The notes under the pieces are model-generated. The model was not told the origin of the DNA and did not search any database. It saw only the letters and a program-made list of their open reading frames with translations. Positions 43,789 through 52,210 of a stretch of DNA of 64,000 bases are shown piece by piece. The stretch covers positions 124,001 through 188,000 of the forward strand of contig CBDHFQ010000017.1 in the NCBI GenBank assembly GCA_965262565.1. The letters run 5' to 3'. The stretch is from CBDHFQ01 sp965262565 (lineage in GTDB: Bacteria > Bacteroidota > Bacteroidia > J057). Both the position numbers and the translations under genes were made by a program. Within the stretch, counting starts at the first letter, position 1, and each line of letters starts with the position of its first letter.

Positions 43789-44543
43789 TGCGATCTCTTT
43801 TAGTGTATATAGTAATCCTTGCCAGCTTTTTGTCCAGAGAACCAAACTATGTTCAAAAGGCTATGGAAGCATATGAGTCCGAAGAACTGGAAGAGGCCTT
43901 ATCTTTACTTTTGGAAGCCAGAAAAAACTATACCTATGCTTCAGATAAGATTCACTACAATATAGGGCAAGTGTATTTTCAAATGGATTCACTGGAAAAA
44001 GCCAAACAATCATTTACTGAAGTGCTATCATCTGGGGATTCGATATTGATTAGTATGTCCTATAACCAGATCGGGCTGGTAGAGGTTCAATTCAATCAAC
44101 CGGAAGCAGCTTTAGTAGCATTTAAATTTGCTTTAGAGTATAATCCCTTCTTCAAAGATGCCAGGTATAATTTCGAATTACTCAGTTTAAAAATGGCAGC
44201 CCAAGAACCAATTACTTCATCTTCAGGAACATTTACTACCCCTCCTCCCTCCTCCCCTTTTAAAGGGTCAGTTGACTCCCCCGAGGCTATATTTGGTCCG
44301 TTACAAAGAGATATTGCCGGATATGTCTCTCATGTGTATGCTTATGCCCGATGGATGCTCAAATTGCGAAAAGCGTTCTCCTCATCTGAACGAACCTTAC
44401 CGTCCCAGCCTATTGATACCATAACCGTAAATGAAGCGAGAATAATTATGGAAGAAATGAGACAACAAGATATTCAATTCCTCCAACAGCTAAAAAAATC
44501 TTCTCGTTCTGCTAACAATGAGCAATCACAAAAAGCCTGGTAG
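43785..44543 (+). CDS. batC: BatC-like TPR protein
   Basis: A 252-residue protein with a short N-terminal hydrophobic segment (SLLVYIVILASFLS) and about three tetratricopeptide repeats over residues 20-125: YESEELEEALSLLLEARKN, YNIGQVYFQMDSLEKAKQSF, and YNQIGLVEVQFNQPEAALVAF. The rest is Pro/Ser-rich (TPPPSSPFKG) and then a helical, charged tail ending NNEQSQKAW. A TPR protein overlapping batB is the expected place for BatC, which is a partner of BatB in the periplasm. The tail is less conserved, so the symbol rests mainly on context. Confidence 0.75.
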   Translation: MMRSLLVYIVILASFLSREPNYVQKAMEAYESEELEEALSLLLEARKNYTYASDKIHYNIGQVYFQMDSLEKAKQSFTEVLSSGDSILISMSYNQIGLVEVQFNQPEAALVAFKFALEYNPFFKDARYNFELLSLKMAAQEPITSSSGTFTTPPPSSPFKGSVDSPEAIFGPLQRDIAGYVSHVYAYARWMLKLRKAFSSSERTLPSQPIDTITVNEARIIMEEMRQQDIQFLQQLKKSSRSANNEQSQKAW

Positions 44544-44585
44544 ATATATTCAGCCAACCTGACCAACACCTACCCTAATAATATC

Positions 44586-44612
44586 GTAGAACCAATTATG
44601 CGTTCTACTTAA
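44586..44612 (+). terminator. Weak terminator-like hairpin after batC
   Basis: GTAGAAC / GTTCTAC (44586-44592, 44602-44608) with a 9-base loop is followed by TTAATT. The stem is short and the T-run is poor. Confidence 0.35.
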
Positions 44613-44642
44613 TTCTCAGAACAACCATTTATTCGTTAGCCA

Positions 44643-45140
44643 ATGAAAAGCCCCCAATTAGTCATTTATCTCTTCGCCTTTTTTGTCTTGATATCATGCG
44701 ATTCTGATCCTGGATTTGGCGATGAACCAGTTATTACATTTCTCGATATTACGCCCAGGGAAGTAAAAGCTATTTCAGATTCGATCATTATCCGGATTGA
44801 ATTTACTGATGGGGATGGCGACCTGGGAGAAGTGTCAAATTTGAGTAATAACCTTACCATAATAGATAATCGGCTAGATGAATTTAGTTCCCCTAATGTG
44901 CCTCCTCTCACGCTGGAGCAAGCAACCATCAATTTTTCACTTCCCAACTTAACGCCAGATACAAAAAATCCATCTATTCAAGGAATAATTACCATTGAAT
45001 TAATTCAAACCGAAGTTAGAAGGGATTTCAGCGGAACGAGACTACCTGTTGATTCCACCAGTTATGATATTTTTGTGATAGATCGATCGGGAAATATCAG
45101 TAATACTATAACCACTGACATCATACAAATCATCAGATAA
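44643..45140 (+). CDS. Small lipoprotein, unknown
   Basis: A 165-residue lipoprotein with lipobox Cys at residue 19 (FAFFVLISC) and an Asp-rich start of the mature part. The body looks like an Ig-like or cadherin-like beta-sandwich, with IEFTDGDGDLGEVSN near residues 58-72 reminiscent of Ca-binding loops in Bacteroidota lipoproteins. The ending, STSYDIFVIDRSGNISNTITT, is the last strand typical of these domains. I do not know a function. It lies between batC and a convergent VOC gene, one base away from the stop of the latter. Confidence 0.7.
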   Translation: MKSPQLVIYLFAFFVLISCDSDPGFGDEPVITFLDITPREVKAISDSIIIRIEFTDGDGDLGEVSNLSNNLTIIDNRLDEFSSPNVPPLTLEQATINFSLPNLTPDTKNPSIQGIITIELIQTEVRRDFSGTRLPVDSTSYDIFVIDRSGNISNTITTDIIQIIR

Positions 45141-45141
45141 A

Positions 45142-45528
45142 TTAATCTTGGGTATTTGAATGAGGCGGTACTTCAGCAATTTCAACTCTATTACCACCTG
45201 GATCCCTTAAATAAAACCTTTTCCATAGGGTAATGGGTTTTTCATCAGGGAGTATAGTAATTCCATGTTCTTCCAATTGTTTTCTAGTTTGATCAAGATG
45301 CTCTACCTGAAAGCATAGGTGTCTTCTACTAAGTTGGTTATCTAATTCTTCAATCCCAATATGTAATTCCTGTCCTCCACTTATCTCAAACCATGCTCCT
45401 CCGTTCTTTTTAATAATATCAGGTTGAGGTATACGCCTTAACCCCAGTATTTCCCCATAGAAATGAATCGTTTCTTGTTCACTATTCTCAGGAACTCTTA
45501 TCTGTATATGATGAATTCTTTGTACCAT
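45142..45528 (-). CDS. VOC (glyoxalase/bleomycin-resistance) family protein
   Basis: A 128-residue protein with one VOC fold made of two beta-alpha-beta-beta-beta units. The first unit starts RIHHIQIRVPENSEQETIHFYGEILGL (written here by parts: IHHIQIRV and FYGEILGL), the second RRHLCFQVEHLDQTRKQLEEH. Candidate metal ligands are H7 in the first strand, the Glu/His pair in QELHIGIEE, H70 in RRHLCF, and the Glu in RVEIAEV near the end. The family includes glyoxalase I, fosfomycin-resistance enzymes and dioxygenases; the sequence does not decide the substrate. It is the last gene of a minus-strand run after the WG-repeat gene. Confidence 0.85.
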   Translation of the reverse strand: MVQRIHHIQIRVPENSEQETIHFYGEILGLRRIPQPDIIKKNGGAWFEISGGQELHIGIEELDNQLSRRHLCFQVEHLDQTRKQLEEHGITILPDEKPITLWKRFYLRDPGGNRVEIAEVPPHSNTQD

Positions 45529-45652
45529 TTTCCAAATGAGTTTTGAATGAAAATATCAGAGGAAGTTATGCTTTCCAGGAGATTTTATATTGAGCATTTT
45601 GATTAGCGCTTATTTAATCCTTCTTTGCCAATACATTAAATACACTATTTTT

Positions 45653-46885
45653 TTATCGGGGAAAAATATAAATGATTTCACCATCAGTATTTATGTAAGC
45701 ATACCTTTGATCAAATATTCTTTGGGGGGCACTTAATCTTACAATAGCAATCTCCTCCTCGAAATTACCGGCCCAAGAGAATTGATAGTTAATTACTATA
45801 TCCCCCTGCTTATCAATATATCCCCATAAATCCTCATTTCTTACAGCAGCCAAATCATGATAGAAACCCTTAGCTTCATCGAATAATGGAAGAATCACAA
45901 AATCACCTTCCAGATTTATGTAGCCCCATTTACCACCTTTGAAAGCAGAAGCCTCTATTCTGTCGTCCGGAAATGACAACAAATCGGAGGGTCTACTTCC
46001 AACTAATACGGGAACATAATTGTCATGATGTTCTCCAATTCTATCGAAGGAGGGTTTAACTTTTTTTCTGGCCAATGTATCTATCAACCCATACTTCAAT
46101 TCTTCCTCTATCACAGTATTTTCAGCCAGAGGTTCAAAGGGTTCTTTGTATGGTGCTATCCCATCATAGAAATTATCAGCCAGACGGAAAGGTAGCATAT
46201 AAGGCTCTCCATGTTTATCTATCAAATATCTATTGAGTTCTTCATCTACCACATAAGCATAACCGTCTTTAAATTCGCTGGGAAAGAGATAAGCAGGAGG
46301 GATCATCAGATTTCCGACAGTATCGATATATCCCCAAAGTTGGTCAATAAGTACTGCCGCTCTACCTTCAGAAAATTTTCTCGCTGAGAGTATCGGATTT
46401 CCACTTGCATTCCCAATTACTTTAAGGCCATTAGGGTTGATATATATCCACCTATCCACTTCCCAGATGGCTGCCAAAGATTCGTGAAATTGATATCCAT
46501 GATGTAGGATTAATCCTACATCTGAAGGGCTAAATATCCATGCAGAAGAAAAAGGAGGAGAATCAAATTGAGGATTAATTTCGAATTCGCCATTTACATT
46601 AATAAATCCCCACTTTCCATCCATTGGGATCTTAGAACTGTGATAACTGCCGCCAATATTTACTGCTGCCAGACCTTCGGAAAAATCAAATGCATAGGAA
46701 TAAGTGTATGGAATGACCTCTATACCATTATAATCAATAAACCCATAAGCATTTCTTTTGGGATCTGGAACAGCAAAGATTAATCCCGAAGTATCCCCTA
46801 CAATACCTTCACAGGCATATAAATATCCCAAAACTCCTATCAAGGCATAAATACTCCACATGCGTAACCCCTGCTTCATTTCCAA
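45653..46885 (-). CDS. WG-repeat lipoprotein
   Basis: A 410-residue lipoprotein with lipobox Cys at about residue 25 (LGYLYAC). It consists of about seven WG repeats, each with a Trp/Tyr-Gly-(Phe/Tyr)-Ile-(Asp/Asn) core: YGFIDYNGIEVIP, KWGFINVNGEFEINP, LWGYIDTVGNLMIPP, KYGLIDTLARKKVKP, KWGYINLEGDFVILP, LWGYIDKQGDIVINY and a final YAYINTDGEIIYIF. Such proteins occur widely in Bacteroidota, probably as ligand- or protein-binding surface folds; function unknown. Two other Met codons near the start (residues 3 and 9) are possible starts. It follows the histidine kinase gene by about 100 bases. Confidence 0.88.
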   Translation of the reverse strand: MEMKQGLRMWSIYALIGVLGYLYACEGIVGDTSGLIFAVPDPKRNAYGFIDYNGIEVIPYTYSYAFDFSEGLAAVNIGGSYHSSKIPMDGKWGFINVNGEFEINPQFDSPPFSSAWIFSPSDVGLILHHGYQFHESLAAIWEVDRWIYINPNGLKVIGNASGNPILSARKFSEGRAAVLIDQLWGYIDTVGNLMIPPAYLFPSEFKDGYAYVVDEELNRYLIDKHGEPYMLPFRLADNFYDGIAPYKEPFEPLAENTVIEEELKYGLIDTLARKKVKPSFDRIGEHHDNYVPVLVGSRPSDLLSFPDDRIEASAFKGGKWGYINLEGDFVILPLFDEAKGFYHDLAAVRNEDLWGYIDKQGDIVINYQFSWAGNFEEEIAIVRLSAPQRIFDQRYAYINTDGEIIYIFPR

Positions 46886-46987
46886 AGGTGTTAATTTTCC
46901 AGATTGTATAGATAACTAAAGGACTATACAATACAAATCATTCATCTTTCAAGATACAATGTTACTATTGAAAGAGAAATAGATCAA

Positions 46988-49072
46988 TTAAATAGGAAAA
47001 AAACGATCTTCAAGTTGAATGTGATTATCGTTATTATGCGCATACTGAGGAATTACGACCTCAAATTCAGTAAAATATAATTGATTAGTATTCAACCTGA
47101 TGGTTCCTCCCAACTTTTTTGCGGCTAATTGGGCTGCATATAATCCCAATCCTAAGCCTTTAGAGACTGGCGAGGCACGGAAAAACATTTCAAATATTCT
47201 TTCAGATAATTCTTCAGGAATTCCTATCCCATTATCCCTTACTAAAATAATTACGTCCTCATCCTCTTCAAAGGCAATAATCTCAATCTGTGAAGACGAC
47301 TCTAAATCCCTGTCAGCATAAATAATTCCGTTTTCTATCAAATTTTTTAATATGATTCTTAACACTTCTCTATCAGCCTCTAACAATTGAGAAGGGTCTA
47401 TCTCGTTAGCAAAAAAGATATCGTCAAAGCCAGGAACATCTTTACTTCCTTCGATCACTTCAATCAGAAGGTTGTGCAGATTAAAAACCGTCTGTTGAAT
47501 GTTAAGATGTTTAATTTTATTTACCTCCAGGAACCGATGAAGCATGACATCCATATTTCTCGCTTCTCTATGGATCAAATTTAAGTACAAATCATCCTTC
47601 TGATATTCCTGTTCGTTTTTAGCCACCTGACATAATCCTAAGAGTCGTGCCACTGGTCCCCTGATATCGTGGGCAGTTCTATATGAAAGAACATCCAATT
47701 CCTCATTTAATAATTTAAGTTCGTGATTTACTCCTCTTAGTTGTTGGGTTCTTTCGCCTACTTGTCGTTCAAGCTCTTGATTGGTTCGTTGGTTCTGTAA
47801 ATATTGAATAGAAAGAAAAGCTAAAATGACCAATAGAAGTATAGCAATGACCCAGGCAGAAATCCTTTGATGCCTTTCACTTTGTATTTGCAATATGTGA
47901 TTCTGATTAAGTGCTTCCAGTTTTTCCAAATGCTGCTTTTGGATATCGAAATCATACATTACTTTTAATTGCCGGATAATCATCTGCTGTTGAGCATTTT
48001 TGAGTGAATCTCTCAAGGCGTAGTATTGATCTTTAGCGAATATTTCTTCAGCTAATTTCCCTTCTCTATGATAAATATCTGCAAAAGCCCCATAATTCTC
48101 CATTAGTCTATTTGCCATCCCATATTTCAAAGCGATATCTGAGCTTCTCTTTAAATAGTGAATAGCAACCTCATTATTTTTCTTTTCTTTATAATATTCC
48201 GCCCATCCTGCATACACATGGGAGAGGTCTGAAGTATCCTTGTGTAAAATGACCCTACTATACGCTGCATCAAAAGAGGACTTTGCGCTATCAATTTCAT
48301 CTATTTTGAGGTAGATGAAACCTTTTAAATTTAGGGACTTGGTAGGTAAAAACTTATATGATTCCAATTCAAGGGCGAAGACATTATCGTAATACTGTTT
48401 GGCAAGCTCATAATCTCCTTTGGCTTTACAAGCTTTCCCCATATTTGTATAGAGTCTTATCTTCTGACGATTGGTACACTTTTTTAAACAGTAATCCAAT
48501 GCTTTTTCGTTAGTGAATATGGAATAATCCCAATCTTCCCTTTGATAAAAAATTTCTCCTATATCCAGATAGGCATCTACGATATTCACACTGTCTCTTA
48601 CCATTGAGAAAAGGCCAATAGCCTTGTAAAGATAAGGTAAGGCATTCTCATAATTGGAAAAAAGCTTATACGTCTCGCCTATTTTCCTATTACATACCCC
48701 CATTCTTAGCGTATCATTAATAGCCGTAAATAATTCCAATGCTTGTTTGTAAGGGGAAATAGCAAACCTGCGCTCCTCTTTATTAGGACAATATATCCTC
48801 CATAAATCTCCTTGCCATGTGAGAATATCAGCGACATAGGAAGAACTTCTTACATTTTCGCTTAACAACAAGGCCTCTTCAGAATATTCATAAGCTAAAA
48901 AAAATGAATCCCTGGCCAGTTCACGCGAAATTTGAATTAAAATAGGAATCTCTCTTTGTACCTCTACCCTGTCTAATTCCATTATCAAACTATCCAGCTT
49001 ATCAGTATGTGAGGCCCACATCATACTGGAAATGCAGAAGTAACATATCATTAAAAGTTGTCGCTTTTTCAT
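46988..49072 (-). CDS. TPR-sensor histidine kinase
   Basis: A 694-residue two-component kinase. A signal peptide (ISSMMWAS) precedes a periplasmic array of about eight tetratricopeptide repeats (residues 30-390: ALPYLYKAIGLFSMV, AKQYYDNVFALEL). A transmembrane helix follows (AWVIAILLLVILAFLSIQYL, near 408-428), a coiled coil, then the phosphorylated His in SYRTAHDIRGPVARLLGL near residue 468. The ATP-binding domain has NLIENGIIYAD, DNGIGIPEELSERIFEMFF and KGLGLGLYAAQLAAKKLGG. No receiver domain or adjacent response regulator is present, so it is an orphan; TPR kinases of this kind are common in the phylum. The signal recognised is not known. Confidence 0.92.
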   Translation of the reverse strand: MKKRQLLMICYFCISSMMWASHTDKLDSLIMELDRVEVQREIPILIQISRELARDSFFLAYEYSEEALLLSENVRSSSYVADILTWQGDLWRIYCPNKEERRFAISPYKQALELFTAINDTLRMGVCNRKIGETYKLFSNYENALPYLYKAIGLFSMVRDSVNIVDAYLDIGEIFYQREDWDYSIFTNEKALDYCLKKCTNRQKIRLYTNMGKACKAKGDYELAKQYYDNVFALELESYKFLPTKSLNLKGFIYLKIDEIDSAKSSFDAAYSRVILHKDTSDLSHVYAGWAEYYKEKKNNEVAIHYLKRSSDIALKYGMANRLMENYGAFADIYHREGKLAEEIFAKDQYYALRDSLKNAQQQMIIRQLKVMYDFDIQKQHLEKLEALNQNHILQIQSERHQRISAWVIAILLLVILAFLSIQYLQNQRTNQELERQVGERTQQLRGVNHELKLLNEELDVLSYRTAHDIRGPVARLLGLCQVAKNEQEYQKDDLYLNLIHREARNMDVMLHRFLEVNKIKHLNIQQTVFNLHNLLIEVIEGSKDVPGFDDIFFANEIDPSQLLEADREVLRIILKNLIENGIIYADRDLESSSQIEIIAFEEDEDVIILVRDNGIGIPEELSERIFEMFFRASPVSKGLGLGLYAAQLAAKKLGGTIRLNTNQLYFTEFEVVIPQYAHNNDNHIQLEDRFFPI

Positions 49073-49839
49073 AAAGAAGAGCTTGGAAAATATTTGAGCA
49101 TAGATTTAAGCTATCAATAAATCCTGTTTCAAACAAGATTTTCTATCTCTATTTCCATGAAAATGAACAAATAACACCTAAATCTTCTTACATGATTAAA
49201 ATGATCTATTTTAATTTAAAAAAAGGGGTAAGAAGCTGATAAGTAAGATTAAGATAATTATCTCATCTAATTCAAGATTAGATCATTCATACGCTTTATT
49301 TACACATATTTTATTTATGGAAAAGACTAAAAATCAATTCATTTCATTCTTGCATAATTTCTATCAATACCACCCTTCTAAAATTGAACAAAAAATAAGC
49401 ATTTGAAAAGGTATTTAATCGATTGTTCATAAAACTGACCCCACGAAAAAAAAATCAATATTCTATTAAATTTCAGAATAAGCTTATTTGATAAATAGGC
49501 GTTTTAGGCCATCATTCATTGAAGAGGTATTAAGAGCTACCGGGAATGAGTTAATTCTATAAAATATCAATTCTAAATTTTCATGTAAGGTTTTTGGCAA
49601 AACTTGTCATTAGAGGCTAATGAGAAATATTACATTAGTAAGGTATTAAGATTCTGACCCGAGGCGCAAATATTACGATCATCCTTATTGTTTTAGTAAT
49701 ACTATATTCCTTATTTCAATATTACACACTTGTAACGTGCAACAATACTCACATTTAGCTGCATCTTGACGATCTTTCATATCTAAGTTAATAATTGATC
49801 TTTAACGATTAGTATAATCTCGACTCATGCCGTTTCGTC
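49073..49839. other. Unusually long intergenic stretch before the metal-chelate importer
   Basis: No gene of normal size fits here, although the rest of the window is tightly packed. It holds a 12-base palindrome AGATAATTATCT (49252-49263), a 10-base direct repeat GGTATTAAGA (near 49527 and 49642), a possible 29-codon ORF (49317-49406, starting MEKTKNQFISFLHN) without clear ribosome-binding site, and an imperfect palindrome TTGTAACGTGCAACAA near 49730. The region ends in a strong plus-strand terminator, so a transcript probably runs through part of it. I found no cobalamin-riboswitch core. Confidence 0.5.
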
Positions 49840-49877
49840 GCCCAATAGACATTAAAAAAGCTATTGGGCTTTTTTAT
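49840..49877 (+). terminator. Intrinsic terminator 44 bases before the importer gene
   Basis: A 9-bp stem GCCCAATAG / CTATTGGGC (49840-49848, 49861-49869) with a 12-base loop is followed by TTTTTTAT. As no gene precedes it on this strand, it must end a small RNA or act as a leader attenuator. Confidence 0.8.
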
Positions 49878-49921
49878 AGGTATCTTTCCGGGCCTAGGCT
49901 ACACTTCTGTCTATAACATAT

Positions 49922-51124
49922 ATGAACATGCCCCTGACTTTCTTTCGACCTGTTTATTCCCTGTTATCACTTATACCTATAGTTTGGGGTTTAAGTATCT
50001 ATTCTTGTTCCTCACCCTCAAAAAGTGAAGCTTCTACTGAAGTATCCTCAACATCGACTCAGGAATTATTCGACGGAACCTTAGATCTTCAATATGCTCA
50101 AAAGCTTAAGCTGACCTACCATCATCCATATTACGATGTATCCATTTATCACACTTCAGGGAGCCGTATTGATACACTTACCTATACATTGATACCTAAA
50201 GGAAAAGAACTCCCCCCTGACCTGACCTCTCATATAATCATTCAAACGCCAATTAAGCGCTTAATCACTACGTCCACTTCTCAAATAGCGATGGTTACCT
50301 TTGCCTATGGATTAGATCATCTAATAGGAACCACAGATACCGCCTATATAGTGAATGAAGAAGTACGCCGGCGCCTAAGCTCAAATCGCATATTATCTTT
50401 AGGAAGTAGTCAGCAATTAGATGTTGAGAGTATTATCGCTCTGGAACCGGAATTAGTTTTGTTATCCGGATTGGGAGGAGATCAACAATCGACTTTTAAT
50501 CTACTCAAAAAAGCAGGAATACCAGTGATCACCCAGATTGAATGGCAGGAATCCAATTTACTGGCATCTGCTGAATGGGCCAAGCTCATGGGATTGTTGT
50601 TTCATAAAGAAAAAGAGGTTAATGATCAATTTCAGGTAGTAGCCAGTGCCTATGAAGAATTAGTAGCTAGCATACCCAAAACTATCAAACGCCCACAAGT
50701 AATATGGGGACTTCCTTATAAAGGTACCTGGTTTGTAGGCGGAGGTAACAGTTATGTGGCCCAATTAATAGAGCATGCTGGAGGACAATGGCCCTGGCAA
50801 GAAGATACTTCCTCCATAAGTATTCCACTTGACTTAGAAGCAGTACTTCCTTTAGCTTTAGAAGCAGATTTCTGGTTGAATGTAAATACTATTAACAGCG
50901 AAAAAGATCTATTATCGGTAGATGCCCGCTTTAAAGATTTTAAGCCCGTACAAAATCATCAGGTCTACAATAATAATGCTCAAATGAATACTACAGGCTT
51001 GGGGAATGCTTACTGGGAATCGGGAGTAGTAGCACCTCATCATATTCTAGCAGATCTCATACATATACTACATCCTGATATCCTCCCTGATCATGAATTT
51101 GTTTATTACAAACACCTGGAATAA
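49922..51124 (+). CDS. Metal-chelate/cobalamin ABC importer substrate-binding lipoprotein
   Basis: A 400-residue lipoprotein (Cys at residue 29, LSIYSCSS) of the BtuF/FecB class. The N-terminal lobe has RLITTSTSQIAMVTFAYGLDHLIGTTD (seen as SQIAMVTFAYGL), then a helix, then LDVESIIALEPELVLLSG near 158-175, the typical motif preceding the interdomain helix. The second lobe has VIWGLPYKGTWFVGGGNSY and ends AYWESGVVAPHHILADLIHI. In this class the ligand is a ferric siderophore, heme or cobalamin; no specific residues decide here. The permease follows after 27 bases. Its leader contains a terminator-like element that may control expression. Confidence 0.88.
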   Translation: MNMPLTFFRPVYSLLSLIPIVWGLSIYSCSSPSKSEASTEVSSTSTQELFDGTLDLQYAQKLKLTYHHPYYDVSIYHTSGSRIDTLTYTLIPKGKELPPDLTSHIIIQTPIKRLITTSTSQIAMVTFAYGLDHLIGTTDTAYIVNEEVRRRLSSNRILSLGSSQQLDVESIIALEPELVLLSGLGGDQQSTFNLLKKAGIPVITQIEWQESNLLASAEWAKLMGLLFHKEKEVNDQFQVVASAYEELVASIPKTIKRPQVIWGLPYKGTWFVGGGNSYVAQLIEHAGGQWPWQEDTSSISIPLDLEAVLPLALEADFWLNVNTINSEKDLLSVDARFKDFKPVQNHQVYNNNAQMNTTGLGNAYWESGVVAPHHILADLIHILHPDILPDHEFVYYKHLE

Positions 51125-51151
51125 TAGATAGTGCTTGTGTATTATTGAATT

Positions 51152-52204
51152 ATGATGAACAAATGGATATGGTTAATAGGATTGGGAGGACTTATCATCG
51201 TATTATTTTTCTTCCACCTCATTTTGGGATCAGTGTATATACCTGTCAATAAGATATTATTAGTGTTGATGGGGCAACCTATAGAATCTTCCGCCTGGGA
51301 GTATATTATCAAAGAAATTAGAGTTCCAAGAGCGTTAACTGCTATATTTTCCGGAGCAGCCTTATCAGTTGCCGGACTAATTATGCAAACGCTGTTTAGA
51401 AATCCTTTAGCTGGTCCCTCAGTATTAGGCATTACGGCTGGAGCAAGCCTGGGAGTAGGAATGATCATGTTAGCGGCGTCTTTTTTGCCTTTTACTTTAG
51501 ATGTTTGGGCCAATGAACAAGGTAGTTGGATACCATTACGGGGAAATGCCATTTTATTTGCTGCCTGTTTAGGTTCGGGATTGGTGCTGACGATAGTGAT
51601 GGGATTGGCCATGATTGTCAAGGATCAGGTTTCCTTATTGATTCTGGGAATTATGATTGGATATGTAAGTATAGCCATCGTCAGTATATGGCAATATTTC
51701 AGTTCCCCAGAACAATTGCAGGATTTTCTCCTATGGACCTTTGGAAGTCTGGGAGGTGTATCCAATCAACAATTGGGCATATTTACAGCGGCTATCATCA
51801 TTGGATTATTGCTTTCAGGCGCATGTACTAAATCGCTCAACCTCTTACTCCTAGGGGAACCCTATGCAAAAAGCATGGGACTATCCATTTCAGGTACCAG
51901 AATAGTCCTCATTATATGTAGCAGTATACTGACAGGATGTGTGACAGCTTTTTGCGGTCCTATTACCTTTATTGGCATCGCTGGACCACATTTAGGCAGG
52001 ATGATCCTCAAGACGGCAGATCATAAACTACTACTTCCAGGCACAATCCTGCTAGGAGCTGCGCTGCTTTTATTCTGTGATATTGTTGCTCAATGGCCAG
52101 GAAAAAGCATTAGTCTACCTGTTAATGCCATTACTGCATTATTGGGAGCCCCAATCGTTATCTGGGTTATTATTCGCAGAAAGTCTAGCAGATATTACAT
52201 GTGA
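51152..52204 (+). CDS. FecCD/BtuC-type ABC permease
   Basis: A 350-residue membrane permease of the FecCD family, with about ten transmembrane helices. Diagnostic parts are IRVPRALTAIFSGAALSVAGLIMQ (here split: RVPRALTAIFSGAAL and VAGLIMQTLFRNPLAGPSVLG), GASLGVGMIML, then LLLGEPYAKSMGLSISGTR and GPITFIGIAGPHLGRMI, and ending SLPVNAITALLGAPIVIWVI. It works as a homodimer with the preceding binding protein. An ATPase (FecE/BtuD) normally completes the operon but is not here; the next gene is convergent and ends six bases away. No TonB-dependent receptor is nearby. Confidence 0.93.
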   Translation: MMNKWIWLIGLGGLIIVLFFFHLILGSVYIPVNKILLVLMGQPIESSAWEYIIKEIRVPRALTAIFSGAALSVAGLIMQTLFRNPLAGPSVLGITAGASLGVGMIMLAASFLPFTLDVWANEQGSWIPLRGNAILFAACLGSGLVLTIVMGLAMIVKDQVSLLILGIMIGYVSIAIVSIWQYFSSPEQLQDFLLWTFGSLGGVSNQQLGIFTAAIIIGLLLSGACTKSLNLLLLGEPYAKSMGLSISGTRIVLIICSSILTGCVTAFCGPITFIGIAGPHLGRMILKTADHKLLLPGTILLGAALLLFCDIVAQWPGKSISLPVNAITALLGAPIVIWVIIRRKSSRYYM

Positions 52205-52210
52205 ATGTTC

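Noticed and set aside
49490..49880. Cobalamin riboswitch before the importer
   Set aside because: A GGGAA stretch is present, but the conserved B12-box (GCCAGGAGACC-like) and GCCACTG elements are not found.
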